A stretch of 64,000 nt of DNA, from positions 62,001-126,000 of the forward strand of contig MU623431.1 in NCBI GenBank assembly GCA_025201765.1, given 5' to 3'. The position numbers were made by a program, and so were the translations under genes. Under the pieces are notes generated by a model. The model had not been told where the DNA came from. It saw only the letters and a list, made by a program, of their open reading frames with translations, and searched no databases. Source of the DNA: Daldinia sp. FL1419 (taxonomy: Eukaryota > Ascomycota > Sordariomycetes > Xylariales > Hypoxylaceae). Positions within the stretch are counted from its first letter, which is position 1. Each line of letters begins with the position of its first letter. Positions 36,435 to 46,536 of the stretch are shown here, in pieces.

Positions 36435-36514
36435 CCGGATATCGATGAGTAGAGTTTTGCTATTATACAGATATTTATAACCGCCCTGTTTTCCCCTAAG
36501 CTATACCATCGCCT

Positions 36515-36999
36515 CTAAGCACGAGCCTTCTGTGCTTCAGCAGCACCCTCCTTGTCATAAGCCTGGACTTCGATCTCGATGTGCATCGTATCCATACCGA
36601 GCTGCTTGACACCAATCTCCGTCCACACAGGGGTGTGGTTCGGCATCCAACGTTTAAGGTTCTCAACGATACGATCGTGTGTGGCCTTGATGTCTGTGCT
36701 GTAGGTGACCACGCGGTATACCTGCGACCATCCCTTGCCACCGGCGTCCTTCAACGCGTGGTCGACATTGTCGAAGGCTTGGTCAATTTCCTCTTGGAGG
36801 TTTTCCTTGAGCGAGACGCTGGCACGGTCCCAACCACCTATTCGCTTGTGAGTCGGGCTGAATTAGGAAGATAAATTGTTCACATACCTTGACCGGAAAG
36901 GAAGATGCTGTTTTCTACACGGATGGCCTGGCTGTAATGCATTGTCTCACGAGCCCATTCACCAGCTCCGGGATACGCGTACGATGGTAGACCTGCCAT
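36515..36999 (-). CDS. RidA/YjgF/YER057c/UK114 family protein
   Basis: Two exons, 36999-36888 and 36837-36515, give 144 residues, with a 50-bp intron. Family features are the N-terminal YSQAIRVENSIFLSGQGGWD, the middle QAFDNVDHALKDAGGKGW and the C-terminal HTPVWTEIGVKQLGMDTMHIEIEVQA. RidA proteins form trimers and hydrolyse reactive enamine/imine intermediates. The Arg used for carboxylate binding in canonical RidA is replaced here by the GMDTMHIEIE sequence, so this is probably an Rid-subfamily member with another substrate, or a promiscuous one. Its stop is 80 bp from the end of the dead monooxygenase on the other strand. A cytosolic location is likely. Confidence 0.9.
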
Positions 37000-39900
37000 T
37001 GTGATGATGATGTTTGAGTAAAAGATATCTTAGTGTGGAGGTGTAAGTGCTAGAGGTTGATGAGTGTCTAATAAGATGATCTGGTAAGTCTGAGCAATAT
37101 CGAACACTCAACCTGATGCCCCTTCATTTATATATTCACTCGGTCTATGGATTAGATAATACTAATAATTGGTTTGCATAGTGTTTATATATAAGGGATT
37201 ATGTGCACCCTGGAATCAGAGATACCAGGATGCGACTCTATACATGAACTCATATCCTAACTTACCTAGCTATATACGCCCTAGAAATTCGAAATAAAAT
37301 GATAAAAATACCATTTAACATTCGGAAAAATCCCCTGACTTGGTATAATAGCTACTTCATAATTTATTACTTATATTACCACGTTAGATAGGTAGGTAGT
37401 CATAAAGTAACTCGACTAAACTAGACATAACATATTTACAAGATATTTGCTTATTGATCCTATGGACACTTTTCCCCAGCGATCGTGAATAGTTTCTCCG
37501 AATGGCACATAGACAAGACCCAGTCGGTGAATGTTAGTATTGCTAGGAATATAACTTATGTGGTAAAGTGAGTTAACTAGTCTCTGCTGTGCCGTGACTC
37601 GCTGGGGCTGCCAAGTTGGACCGGGAACAAGAAGAAATCCGATCTGAATAATCAACCAAATACCTAGGTTAGGTATGATAGCCAAGATTGATGGGGCAGA
37701 ATTCGAAAAGGGGAAATTACTTTCATCGCAAAGACTCGAGACTACTTTAAACTCTATGGATAAAACTCTACACAATGACTTTCCGCATGATCCGGTAGTG
37801 ATGACAAGTAAAGCCTGGATGAGACTGAATTGGAAGCATGGGTATCGATTGGTTGGAATAATTCATACAACTCCTTTGAGTTCTACTCAAACTTTGGAAA
37901 CTACCTTAAGGCAGGTAGCAGCTGATTGGAAGAAAGCAGTCTCTAAATAACGGGATCTGAAAGCATTCTTTGAGAATACTCTTAGCGTAGAGACATGTGT
38001 TCTATCTCTGTCCTGTATCATTCAATTTGCGGCAACTATGTGGAGACTACCTACACATGTTCATTTCTCGCAGAGGAGGAAATATATGATTCTTTTCATA
38101 ACCAAACAGTATGATGCCGCGTGTAAGATATCAATCGATCCTTATACTCCGTCATCCAGGCATGTTTAAGCTGCAGTCACAATGAAGCAAGGGGATTGCC
38201 ATATATCAACATCGTGATGTTTGGCTTCTGATTACTTTCCGTAGTACGCCAACCGTGGTCGTAGCGCATAATCGGGGGCGTATCCGCACCATCTAGATCG
38301 GACCCGTAAATCTACATCGTATTCGAGTCGTCATTCATTGGTGGGTAACTGCCGGCACATCCACTTCTCTTCAAAAGCCCCGAAGGATAGCGGTAGGTAG
38401 TGGCTTGAAAAAGAGGCACCTTGTGTTTGCACCACCTCGTAGCGAACCCGAGCACCCCGGACTCTTTCGTATATAAAGAGACGAAGTCCTCGAACGAAAG
38501 ACTAGACTAAGATTGAGATATATTTAGTTACCTTGGTAGATATCATCGTTGGGTTCGCGTGGATTGCGGGCATTGGGAGTTGCGTGTTCGGCACGATCCT
38601 TAAGCTTAAAGACGTGGCAACACCGAACATGATTTACTCGGAACTAGACGACATTAGCGGCTCTAAATCTACTGGGCAGAGCTGAATTTGTCTCCAGTAT
38701 TGAGGCTTGCGTTAGCCGTGTAAGCCGAATCAAGCGGAGAACGCGGTATGATAGGAATACCGTTGGGCTCTTCTTGATCCTTAGCATCGTTCGAGTTTTT
38801 TTTTTTCGACGTGACGCCACGCTGCGTCGTGGTTGATGCTTGAAATTTTTTGGATGCTGTAGATTTTTGATTTTTTAATCAAATTTTCTTAGACATGGAA
38901 ACTTGTGGTTGTGGATATTAGTGGTTGAAAAAAAGCCATGTCTTAGAGATGCGTCTGCTGTATCTGTATTACAATTTCTCTATCAGGAAAGGAAGTTGAA
39001 AGTCTGCTCGTGATAAAAAATAAAGTGTCGAATATTGTTAGCTTAATAGGTGCTACCTAAGTACTAATCGTACCATGTAGGTACTGACCTTCAGCTACGG
39101 GTGCCTACCTTTTGGTGTAGGTATGTATTGTATGTATATCAGCAATGTTGGGCAGGAATGCAAGTGGACCGTGCTTTAAAACTCGCTGCCTTTTGACTGG
39201 GATGCGGGGTCTACATAGGCTTCTTAGGTACTTCTTGGGGTTGCAAAGGCAGCAACCACCTCAAGCAAACACCTACAAAGCACCAGAAGCACCAGAATTG
39301 CAGAACTGCAGAAAGTACCAGGTCGCAGCTTGTACATACCTACATATATCCCACTTTTTTTTCTCAACCCAACTTGCGAGATCTGCTACCTTTATTCACC
39401 AGTTAGCGGCTGCCAGCTTTCCCACACCGCATTATTCCATCTATCTCTTGCAGCGACGCCTTTTGGATACCTCACCTACATCATGTAGGTTCCGGGTCCC
39501 AAGTAATCCATAAGTCCGACAAGAAATAAAAAGCACTGACAACCCTTTTCCTCTCATTTGATCCTCTTAGATTCCCTTTTTTTCTCTTTACTTCCCCCCT
39601 CAACACCATACACCATCTGCCTTCACCCCGTCTTAGGCGTGGTGAAGGTTCTTGTGTGTATTGTGTATGCATACTGTGGTACCGAGTAGAGCGTTTCACG
39701 ATACTTGGCACCAGTGGCAAGTGGAGTCCACGTTCTAAAAGCAGAAACTTTTTCAAAGACCAGGGGGGGAAATAGTGCAAATCGGCATTACCCCCTGGGC
39801 TTTGGCCACGAGAGAGATCGTCATCCACTTTTGTTTGGTGACGAGTTGACGAGCAACTAGTAGAAAAACAAAACAGACTTGGATATCGTCTTTTTATCTT

Positions 39901-40428
39901 ATTTTAAAAAGACTGTCATCTTTTTCAACTTTCTTCCTTTTTCATTCACTTTGGTAGTTCGGTCCTCCGAACCCTTTTTTTAACCTTCTTCGGGGACCTG
40001 GGTATTGCCTAGGTACTTAAAAGGTTGTACCTCTTAACATTACCTAAAATCTCAGCCGGCCAATTGGTGGTGGAAGAAGATTACTACTTGGGTACGTAAG
40101 CTTGCTAGCTTCCATTGCCCCTTATTTGTCGATACATTGATACCTGCATACAACCAGAGCCAAATGGCCGGAATCTTTGGCTGTATCTAATTTTAAAAAT
40201 TACCTGTCCAATTCTAACTTTCAGCCTTTTTGACAGATCTTTTTCCACCACGCCAACAAACGACCACAATATCAATTACGATATCATCGTCATTTGAAGC
40301 ATCAATCGCGTTCCTTCGAGCCTTTACCGAAATACATTGGCTCATCAACATTCGTCTGAATCGATTTCAGCACTTTGTTCTAGCAATCGCTTTATCCTCA
40401 AGTCCCGTTTTGTATTTCATTGAACGCA
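37000..40428. other. Long divergent spacer (RidA / PRA1)
   Basis: 3.4 kb with no well supported gene. It should hold the RidA promoter at the left and the PRA1 promoter plus a long 5' leader at the right. The right 500 bp is rich in pyrimidine tracts typical of fungal core promoters (for example 39890-39985). A T-run occurs at about 38797-38807. A small orphan frame at 37675-37950 is listed separately. Confidence 0.45.
37675..37950 (+). CDS. Small orphan open frame, doubtful
   Basis: An ATG-initiated frame of 91 codons with no recognised family, signal peptide or membrane span. Two segments resemble each other loosely (QRLETTLNSMDKTL and TQTLETTLRQVAADW). Composition is more protein-like than most short frames in this spacer, but nothing else supports translation. 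It could be the remnant of a longer gene. Confidence 0.2.
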   Translation: MIAKIDGAEFEKGKLLSSQRLETTLNSMDKTLHNDFPHDPVVMTSKAWMRLNWKHGYRLVGIIHTTPLSSTQTLETTLRQVAADWKKAVSK

Positions 40429-40962
40429 ATGGCTTCTCGTATCCAGATCCCCCTCGACGTCCTGACGTCGCGCCTGAATATTCAGGATCGCTTCGCCGGA
40501 TTCCGTAATACTTCTCTCTCTAGTCGGTTCGCCAACATGCGTCCCGTCAGCGAGTTCCTCGATTTCAAGCGTTTGTCTAAACCCGAGAACTTCGGCGAGG
40601 TCCAGTCGCGTGTCAATTACAACCTAGGCACCTTCTCAAGCAATTACCTCATGGTCATCGTTCTTCTTAGCGTCTACGCCTTGATTACGAACCCTCTTCT
40701 GCTCTTCGATATCATACTCCTGGGTGGTGGATTGTGGCTCCTTGGCCGACTTAACGGACAGGACCTTACTATCGGTACCTTCCAAGCCACATCTTCCCAG
40801 TTGTATACCGGATTGCTTGTCACCTGTGGTCTTCTATTTCTTATTGCGTCACCTTTCACCACTGTCCTATGGTTGATTGGTGCAAGTGGCGTGGTCATCT
40901 TTGGCCACGCTTCTTTCATGGACAAGCCTATCGATGAGGCTTTTTCCGGGGAGGCGGTCTAG
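40429..40962 (+). CDS. PRA1-family (prenylated Rab acceptor) membrane protein
   Basis: A single exon of 177 residues. The ATG at 40429 (MASRIQIPLDVLTSRLN) is used because the codon that opens the frame upstream is TTG. The PRA1 hallmark VNYNLGTFSSNYLMVIVLLS is followed by paired hydrophobic hairpins (LLLFDIILLGGGLWLLG and GLLVTCGLLFLIASPFTTVLW). The N-terminal segment has the FLDFKRLSKPENF block seen in Yip3/PRA1 proteins. These proteins sit in ER/Golgi membranes and bind prenylated Rab GTPases, aiding their membrane delivery. The C-terminal EAF-containing tail ends only 137 bp before the ATG of the next gene on the same strand, an unusually tight spacing. Confidence 0.93.
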   Translation: MASRIQIPLDVLTSRLNIQDRFAGFRNTSLSSRFANMRPVSEFLDFKRLSKPENFGEVQSRVNYNLGTFSSNYLMVIVLLSVYALITNPLLLFDIILLGGGLWLLGRLNGQDLTIGTFQATSSQLYTGLLVTCGLLFLIASPFTTVLWLIGASGVVIFGHASFMDKPIDEAFSGEAV

Positions 40963-41099
40963 GTGGTCGGCCGCGAGCTCCCAAATTTGCGCCCCAATGG
41001 GGAAGACCATCGAGGCGCCCGCGAAGAGGATGGGGAGAAGAGGAGGACAATGTATGGGGTACTGGGCGCCGCGTGGAGGAATTAGGAAGTGAAAATGAT

Positions 41100-42059
41100 A
41101 TGGATACACAGGGTACTGATTTAGTAGCTACTTCTGGTAGTAGACGGTTTGCTAGTGACCCACTTCGATTTACTGGAATAGACTTGGGTGGTGGTAGCCA
41201 GGCGCGAAATGGCTATGCTTATCAGCATTCGGATGACGAAAACGATTCAACAGAAGACGACTCGGAGGTTGCATCTGAAGAGGAGGAGGAGGATGACGAG
41301 AATTCAGCTTTAAGGAGGGAGCTTGATGAGGCTCTAGTACAATCTGCCCTTTCGAGGATACGGAGAGCCCAAGCCAAGGGTAAAGCGGATGTGAAGCTAA
41401 ACAAGGAGGAGCTTGCAGCTCTCGAACGTAGGCGGAAACGCTTACAAGCCGAAGCAGAGGCAAAACGACGTGGAAGTGATCGGAAGCGTAAAGACAAGGA
41501 GCAACGATATGCTGTTCCCCTCTCACAGTTTGATGACCCTCAATCAGGTTCAGATCAAAACCAACTTGCGCCTCCCATGGGACGATTCCCTCCCCCTAAC
41601 GCTTCACATTCACGTCCTCGTTCAGAAAAATCATCTGCATCCTCTGCTCGCCGTCCTCAATCTATCATACGAGATTCTCCCCCTTTCGACTATCAATACG
41701 TACACGCGCCTCCTAATCAACGCCATGCCTCGGATCCTACAGCAAAGCCTTCGTCTTCGCGCACGTCCCTGACGGAAACTCAAAACCCTTTCTTGTACCA
41801 AACTGAGGGTCCACCTGCGCCGTATGCAGACAGGAGTAGTTCAAGGCGTCCTAGAGGCAGGGAGGAAAGGGAAGATGAGACAACTAGTGACGATGGGGTC
41901 GACGCACGACTCTCAAGGGGCAGGAGTCGGGGCGAAATTGTGGTGCAAACATCTCCTTCGCCAGAACGCCTTAAGAGTAAAAAGTCTTCGCCGCCTATGG
42001 CAACTACGAAACGGAAAGCAGTTGCCCCTAAAAAGAGGAAGGGGAAAGAGATCAAGTAG
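41100..42059 (+). CDS. Acidic coiled-coil protein of unknown function
   Basis: The ATG at 41100 gives 319 residues. A Glu/Asp-rich stretch (VASEEEEEDDENSALRREL, residues about 55-75) leads into a charged helix likely to be coiled coil (LNKEELAALERRRKRLQAEA). A Ser/Pro-rich disordered region follows, then a very basic tail (TTKRKAVAPKKRKGKEIK) that resembles a nuclear localisation signal. No enzymatic domain is seen. The frame is open upstream of 41100 back to 40938 and reads protein-like (WGEEEDNVWGTGRRVEELG) without any ATG, so the true start may lie in an unrecognised upstream exon. It is tail-to-tail with the next gene. Confidence 0.72.
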   Translation: MDTQGTDLVATSGSRRFASDPLRFTGIDLGGGSQARNGYAYQHSDDENDSTEDDSEVASEEEEEDDENSALRRELDEALVQSALSRIRRAQAKGKADVKLNKEELAALERRRKRLQAEAEAKRRGSDRKRKDKEQRYAVPLSQFDDPQSGSDQNQLAPPMGRFPPPNASHSRPRSEKSSASSARRPQSIIRDSPPFDYQYVHAPPNQRHASDPTAKPSSSRTSLTETQNPFLYQTEGPPAPYADRSSSRRPRGREEREDETTSDDGVDARLSRGRSRGEIVVQTSPSPERLKSKKSSPPMATTKRKAVAPKKRKGKEIK

Positions 42060-42489
42060 TCATCTAGTTATCCTAATAAACAAAGCATACCGAAGTATTC
42101 TGGCGCAATACCCCAGTAATTGATCTGGATAGTTCATGGTTTTATCGGTGATTTTCCCATAATATAGATCATGATCTTATTAAAGGTGTTTTGAAGAAAC
42201 GACTTTTTCTAAATTGTAATAAGTCTAACACGAAGGGTATCGTATCGTTCCTTTAAGCTATTTTTCAAACCACCAATCGTAACCCCAACTCTTACAGGAA
42301 CAAGGAATGGTATGAAGCGAAGAATCTTAAATCTCTTCTCAAAAATCAGGCCTAAAACGCCGCCCATAAAGTCGTAGCAGGTGGGGATGTGCCTGAATCC
42401 ATCCACTCCATCACTCATCATAACCCGTTATATACCGCGCCAAACCTACCGGCTACCCAAGCCCTCGATTACCTACCATACCTCCTACA
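42060..42489. other. Convergent intergenic spacer
   Basis: 430 bp between converging stop codons. It contains two presumed 3' UTRs and no gene. Confidence 0.45.
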
Positions 42490-43377
42490 TTAAGAAAAGA
42501 AGTCGCGAATACTGCCGAAGAAACCGCGGCCGTGGCTTTCGCTGTGGTACTCCCGTCGCCGTTCCCATTGGTAGTCACCGTCTCGGACCCGGTGGACGGA
42601 GATACTTTCGTTGTTACCGAGGCCGCCAGCCATGCGCACGGCCTCACTCATGAGTCCGACACTGTCTCCCGAACCGGCACGAGCTGCAACGCCCAACATA
42701 CGCTCAATGGTAGGAGGCAGACGGAGGCCGAAACGGGCTAAGAGGGCGGTTAGGGCACCACCTGTGATCAGTGGCATGATTACTAGCATGAACACCTTGA
42801 TCGGGTGACGCTTCGCGTAATAAATCAGGTCGCGTAAGAGCCGGCGTAGCTTCTTCAGTGTCCGTTGGATGAAAGATGAGCGCGGCTGGCGCTTGTAGTA
42901 GGAATTTGAACGTCCTGTTAAGAATGTCTGCTGTTAGTGGTTGATATGCTATGTATAAATGCGGCACGAATGGCGAGGTAATAATATATACTACGTGGCC
43001 GAAAGAAATTCTTACAAAAATCATCATCGTGGTTACGCGCCATTCGACAGGCGGATGGATCCGTAGAGCAAGCGAACACACGGAATAGAATATAGAGAAT
43101 TATATCAAGTGAAACGAGAGGAAAACTCACCATTGAAACTAAAGAAACTCCGGGAACTGCCATTTCCAAGGTTGAAGAAGGATCCCCGCGAGCTGTTGTG
43201 CTTGCTATAATGACTACCATCGCCGCCGCCGAAGACAGATGATGCGCCCGAGTGACGCTTGCTACGGTGCGGGTCTCGAGATTTGGAGGATCTATGGTGA
43301 GTAGAGTGAGATTTCCGCGTCGAATTTGAGACGATGGAATCGGCGTCGTCCTCGTCTTCCCAGTCAAAGATACCCAT
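42490..43377 (-). CDS. Conserved fungal single-span membrane protein, unknown role
   Basis: Two exons, 43377-43131 and 42914-42490, give 223 residues. The 216-bp intron is the longest modelled here. The N-terminal 85 residues are Ser/His/Arg-rich and disordered after an acidic start (MGIFDWEDEDDADS). Then comes a basic helical stretch (SFIQRTLKKLRRLLRDLIYY) and AKRHPIKVFMLVIMPLITGG, which starts a hydrophobic segment continuing into ALTALLARFGLRLPP. The C terminus (ERMLGVAARAGSGDSVGLMSEAVRMAGG) is likely amphipathic. I recall this arrangement, with the AKRHPxKVF block, from other filamentous ascomycetes, but no function has been assigned. It may be anchored in an internal membrane with a positively charged cytosolic face. 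Confidence 0.75.
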
Positions 43378-44051
43378 TGTGAAAATTCGAAGACGTAAAT
43401 AAGGTTATATATATAAAGAATATACCAATGAAATTCGCGTATATATATGAAGCTGTCTCACTCAAACTTGCGACATGCAGTTCGATGTAGTTCCGCAGTT
43501 CGAGTATCACAGAACTAGCTGTCGACGTTCAATTGATGAACACGGCGGGGCAAGTGAGAAAAAGATAGCTGTACTATGGAAGCAAGCTAAGGGATATTTC
43601 TCACATCCAGCTGCCGGAGCGGATCTTTTACTCAAGATCAAGATCGATTATTTTTAATGATCTAACGATCCTCCGTAATTCGACGTAAGCTATAAAACGC
43701 ACCGGCCAGCTTGTGAACAGTCTCTTTTGATGTATGACTGACTACCCACTTCGGCGGAATGCGATAGGTGGGAATAAGGAAAAGAAAATAATAATAATAT
43801 TTTTTTGCGGCTTGCAGATGTCCAGAGGAAAGGTATCGTGAGATGGAACTGCGAATGAGAGAAGAGAGATCGACTTGTCTTCACCGACAATTCAAGGGGC
43901 TGGGCTGGCTGGGCAAACCCCCCTGAACGATCTGCGCCTGCCCTAAAACCGCCCAGAACTGATCCTGGGCTAGGGCTAGTCTGGATTTGGTTTAGCTGTT
44001 CTCTTCCGAGGTGAGCTCTGCGGGTTTGTGGAGACTTCACCGTGTGCGCTG

Positions 44052-44177
44052 CAGTATCTTTAAAAGGCCAAGTAAATCCTCATAAAAGGCCAACCCATCC
44101 ACTTTTCCACGTGAGATAGTGGTCCAACCACCACACACCTAATTTATATAGGGTTTAGTCTATCCCCTAACTAAAAA
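44052..44177 (+). repeat. Left terminal inverted repeat of the MITE
   Basis: About 126 bp. Positions 1-66 of the repeat match the right arm with a single mismatch, including the block AACCCATCCACTTTTCCACG. Similarity then declines toward the interior. Confidence 0.85.
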
Positions 44178-44507
44178 CAAAAAAAACAAAAAACTGCCCA
44201 GTCGTATTTTAATTTATAAAATATTAAATATTTTAGTGCTGCGAAGGCATCACGGGTGCTTGAAATTCAAGCTAGAAAAGGTGCTGTATGCTCTGAAATT
44301 AACCTTGCATGCCCTATAACCCGTATATATTAAAGAGGATTATATTAAGCCTTACCGCCATAAGCGCTAGCATTGAGGGTATCGTGTACGATTATAGTGG
44401 TGGTGCAAGTAGTAGCGTTGGTATTAAAGTATTAACGATAACTTCAATTATTAGGTAGTATTTTAGGTTGTAATGTATTATATAAAAACGCAACCGGGCA
44501 ATATTCT

Positions 44508-44633
44508 ATTTTTACTGGGGGTTAGATTAAACCCAATACAAATTAAATGTGTGTATGTCGGGCCACCATCTCACGTGGAAAAGTGGATGGGTTGGCCTTT
44601 TATGAGGATTTACCTGGCCTTTTAAAGATACTG
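44508..44633 (-). repeat. Right terminal inverted repeat of the MITE
   Basis: Reverse complement of the left arm, about 85 to 90 percent identical by hand alignment. It ends at the second copy of TGTGCGCTG. Confidence 0.85.
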
Positions 44634-44956
44634 TGTGCGCTGAACCATTTATGGCAGTTGGAATCGGCCTTGGGAGGAGTATCAAGCCACCGTGGCTGGG
44701 GCTTTGAATTATTGCCCTTTTCGGAAAGTCGCCTTTAGCCTTTGCAGCCACATCTATGACGTCTCTTATTGGATGTATCTTTATACCTTATCCATCCACT
44801 ATCTTGAGTGTCTACCCAACACCCGCCTGACAAGCCTAGCTCAAGAGAGGATGATCTGGCCTTTCAGCTTCATATAAGATAATTTGTATTCCTTTAAAGC
44901 CTAGATAATCTTGATAACCTAAAACTTTTTATAAATACGAACTTAATATACACAAG

Positions 44957-45840
44957 ATGACCGATAGGGCGCCTCCCAACTACTGTACGTCACTTACCTC
45001 TTAGTTCCCGCAACGTCAACCCCACTAACAAGGCGTGAACTATAGACAAGATCCTCGAGATCTCCGAGACTGCTACCACGCAACAGGTTCGCGATGCCTA
45101 TAAACGGTGAGTTTCTATATACCCACAGCCTACAGGCTTACACTATATATAAGTTTTTATGTTACTAATAAACCCTCCCCGCAACCAGAGCCGCCCTCAG
45201 AACCCACCCGGACAGAGTTCCCTCCAGCTCTCCCGAGCGCCCTGCCCGAACCCGCAAGTTTCAGCTCGTAAACGACGCATACTACGCACTTTCCGACCCG
45301 ACGCGGCGCCGCGAATATGATGCCCAGCGCAGGCGCTTCGGTGGCGGACGCAGCACTTATACCTACGAAGACACCGATGACCCAGAGGAATCCGTGCCTG
45401 AGACCGGCGGGGCTGGGGCCGGAACTGGGGGCGGAGCAGCGCAGAGCGCATACTCGTGGGCATGGAACTTCTTCACGGGCGGCAACACAGATTCGCAAGC
45501 GCACGCGCGGCAAGAGCGACAGCAAGCCGAAGATGCGCAGTTCGGAGACGTATTCGAGGAGATGTTGCGGGAAGAAGGGCTCGCGGACGAAAATACGAAT
45601 CGCCCTACGACCAAGTTCTGGAGCATACTAGGCGCGGCGAGCGGGAGCGTGCTAGGGTTTATTCTGGCGAATATGCCGGGAGCAGTGGCGGGTGCTGTGG
45701 CGGGAAACAGACTGGGTGCGGTGAGGGATGCGAAGGGGAAGAGCGTGTATGCCGTTTTTCAGGAGCTGCCGCAGGATGATCGGGCGAGGTTGTTGGCGCA
45801 GCTTGCGACGAGGGTGTTTAGTCACGCTGTGGGGATTTGA
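44957..45840 (+). CDS. J-domain (DnaJ/Hsp40) protein with membrane-like C-terminal segment
   Basis: Three exons, 44957-44984, 45046-45106 and 45189-45840, give 246 residues. The J domain occupies residues about 8-80: NYYKILEISETATTQQVRDA, then ALRTHPDRV with the HPD triplet at 36-38, and AYYALSDPTRRREYD. HPD stimulates Hsp70 ATPase activity. A Gly/Ala-rich linker and a helical region (FGDVFEEMLREEG) follow. A small-residue-rich hydrophobic stretch (FWSILGAASGSVLGFILANM, then AGAVAGNRLG) comes next; it may insert in a membrane or mediate assembly. There are no zinc fingers or type I/II substrate-binding domains, so this is a type III J protein. The specific client is unknown. Confidence 0.9.
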
Positions 45841-46536
45841 AGGTGGGATAGAGTAGCAACGGGTATGAAGGTATGAGGATACACGATGGCTACGGGGGTT
45901 AAGCTATTCAAGGGACCTAAGATTGGACTCGGCTGGGCTGCATTCTTTTCATGGGGATCCTGCGTGGAGTTTAGGTTTGCTTGATTTAGAGATGTGCTGA
46001 TGCTCTGATATACTATTGCGTTTGGGGTGTGGGTAGGGTACTGGTAATGAATTATTTTTAACTGGTAGCAATAAAGTATGTTATATGGCCTTGTTGTGCC
46101 CCATCGAAGCAATCATCGCGTACTCGGCAGTCCTATTGTATAGAGACAAATGATGCACCATTAAGCAGGTTCGTCGGAGAAATAAGGTGAGGTAATCAAA
46201 TACGGTATATTTAGGTACATATGTATTTATAATGCATAAGTTATCGTATCTGATGCCCATTCTTTATCTTCTTATCGAAACTATTTATCATCAAGGGTCT
46301 CAACAGGCAGTCGCGGGAGAGAAAAGTTACGCAAAAGCTAGATGACGCTATCCCGTTTCTGGAGCTTTCTCCCCTCGTACCTGGCAGGGGTTGCTTGTTT
46401 CTTTCTCCCCCACCACCGTCAAGCCAGCCCGTCTCGCCGTCCCAGCATCGTCTTTAAACTTTGGGTCTTCTACTTACTCTTCAACTTCTAATCCAAGTAC
46501 TTAATAATTTCCCTTCATCATCACCCGATAGTAAAA
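45841..46536. other. Intergenic spacer
   Basis: 696 bp between tandem plus-strand genes. It contains the J-protein 3' UTR and the thioredoxin-like promoter, with a pyrimidine-rich stretch at about 46395-46520. No gene seen. Confidence 0.45.

Larger units (their letters stand above)
44052..44633. mobile_element. Non-autonomous DNA transposon (MITE), Mutator-like
   Basis: A 582-bp element bounded by inverted repeats that begin CAGTATCTTTAAAAGG at the left and end CCTTTTAAAGATACTG at the right. Both ends are flanked by the same 9-bp sequence TGTGCGCTG (44043-44051 and 44634-44642), a target-site duplication. A 9-bp duplication with long inverted repeats fits the Mutator superfamily (MULE). The internal 330 bp is AT-rich, has no open frame and cannot encode a transposase, so it would depend on an autonomous relative. 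Most mismatches between the two ends are C/T or G/A changes, which fits RIP mutation after insertion. Confidence 0.88.
43378..44956. other. Divergent spacer interrupted by a miniature transposon
   Basis: 1.58 kb between divergent genes. Without the element at 44052-44633 (and one copy of its 9-bp duplication) the spacer would be about 990 bp. Apart from the element I see no gene. A short frame at 43690-44040 runs right up to the element and shows no family signature. Confidence 0.5.

Noticed and set aside
38400..38480. Possible tRNA B-box-like GGGTTCGCTAC on the minus strand
   Set aside because: It departs from the GGTTCGANTCC consensus and no cloverleaf or A-box could be built at the right spacing.
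38500..38685. A hydrophobic open frame (LVTLVDIIVGFAWIAGIG and onward) ending at a TGA at 38683
   Set aside because: It has no ATG, is closed by a TAG just upstream, and shows no splice context or family. It could be a fragment, but a gene is not supported.
41222..41497. Ser-rich minus-strand frame opposite the coiled-coil gene
   Set aside because: It is a shadow of the Glu/Asp-rich segment on the coding strand.
42440..42900. Plus-strand frames opposite the single-span membrane protein
   Set aside because: They are antisense shadows. The minus strand carries the spliced, conserved product.
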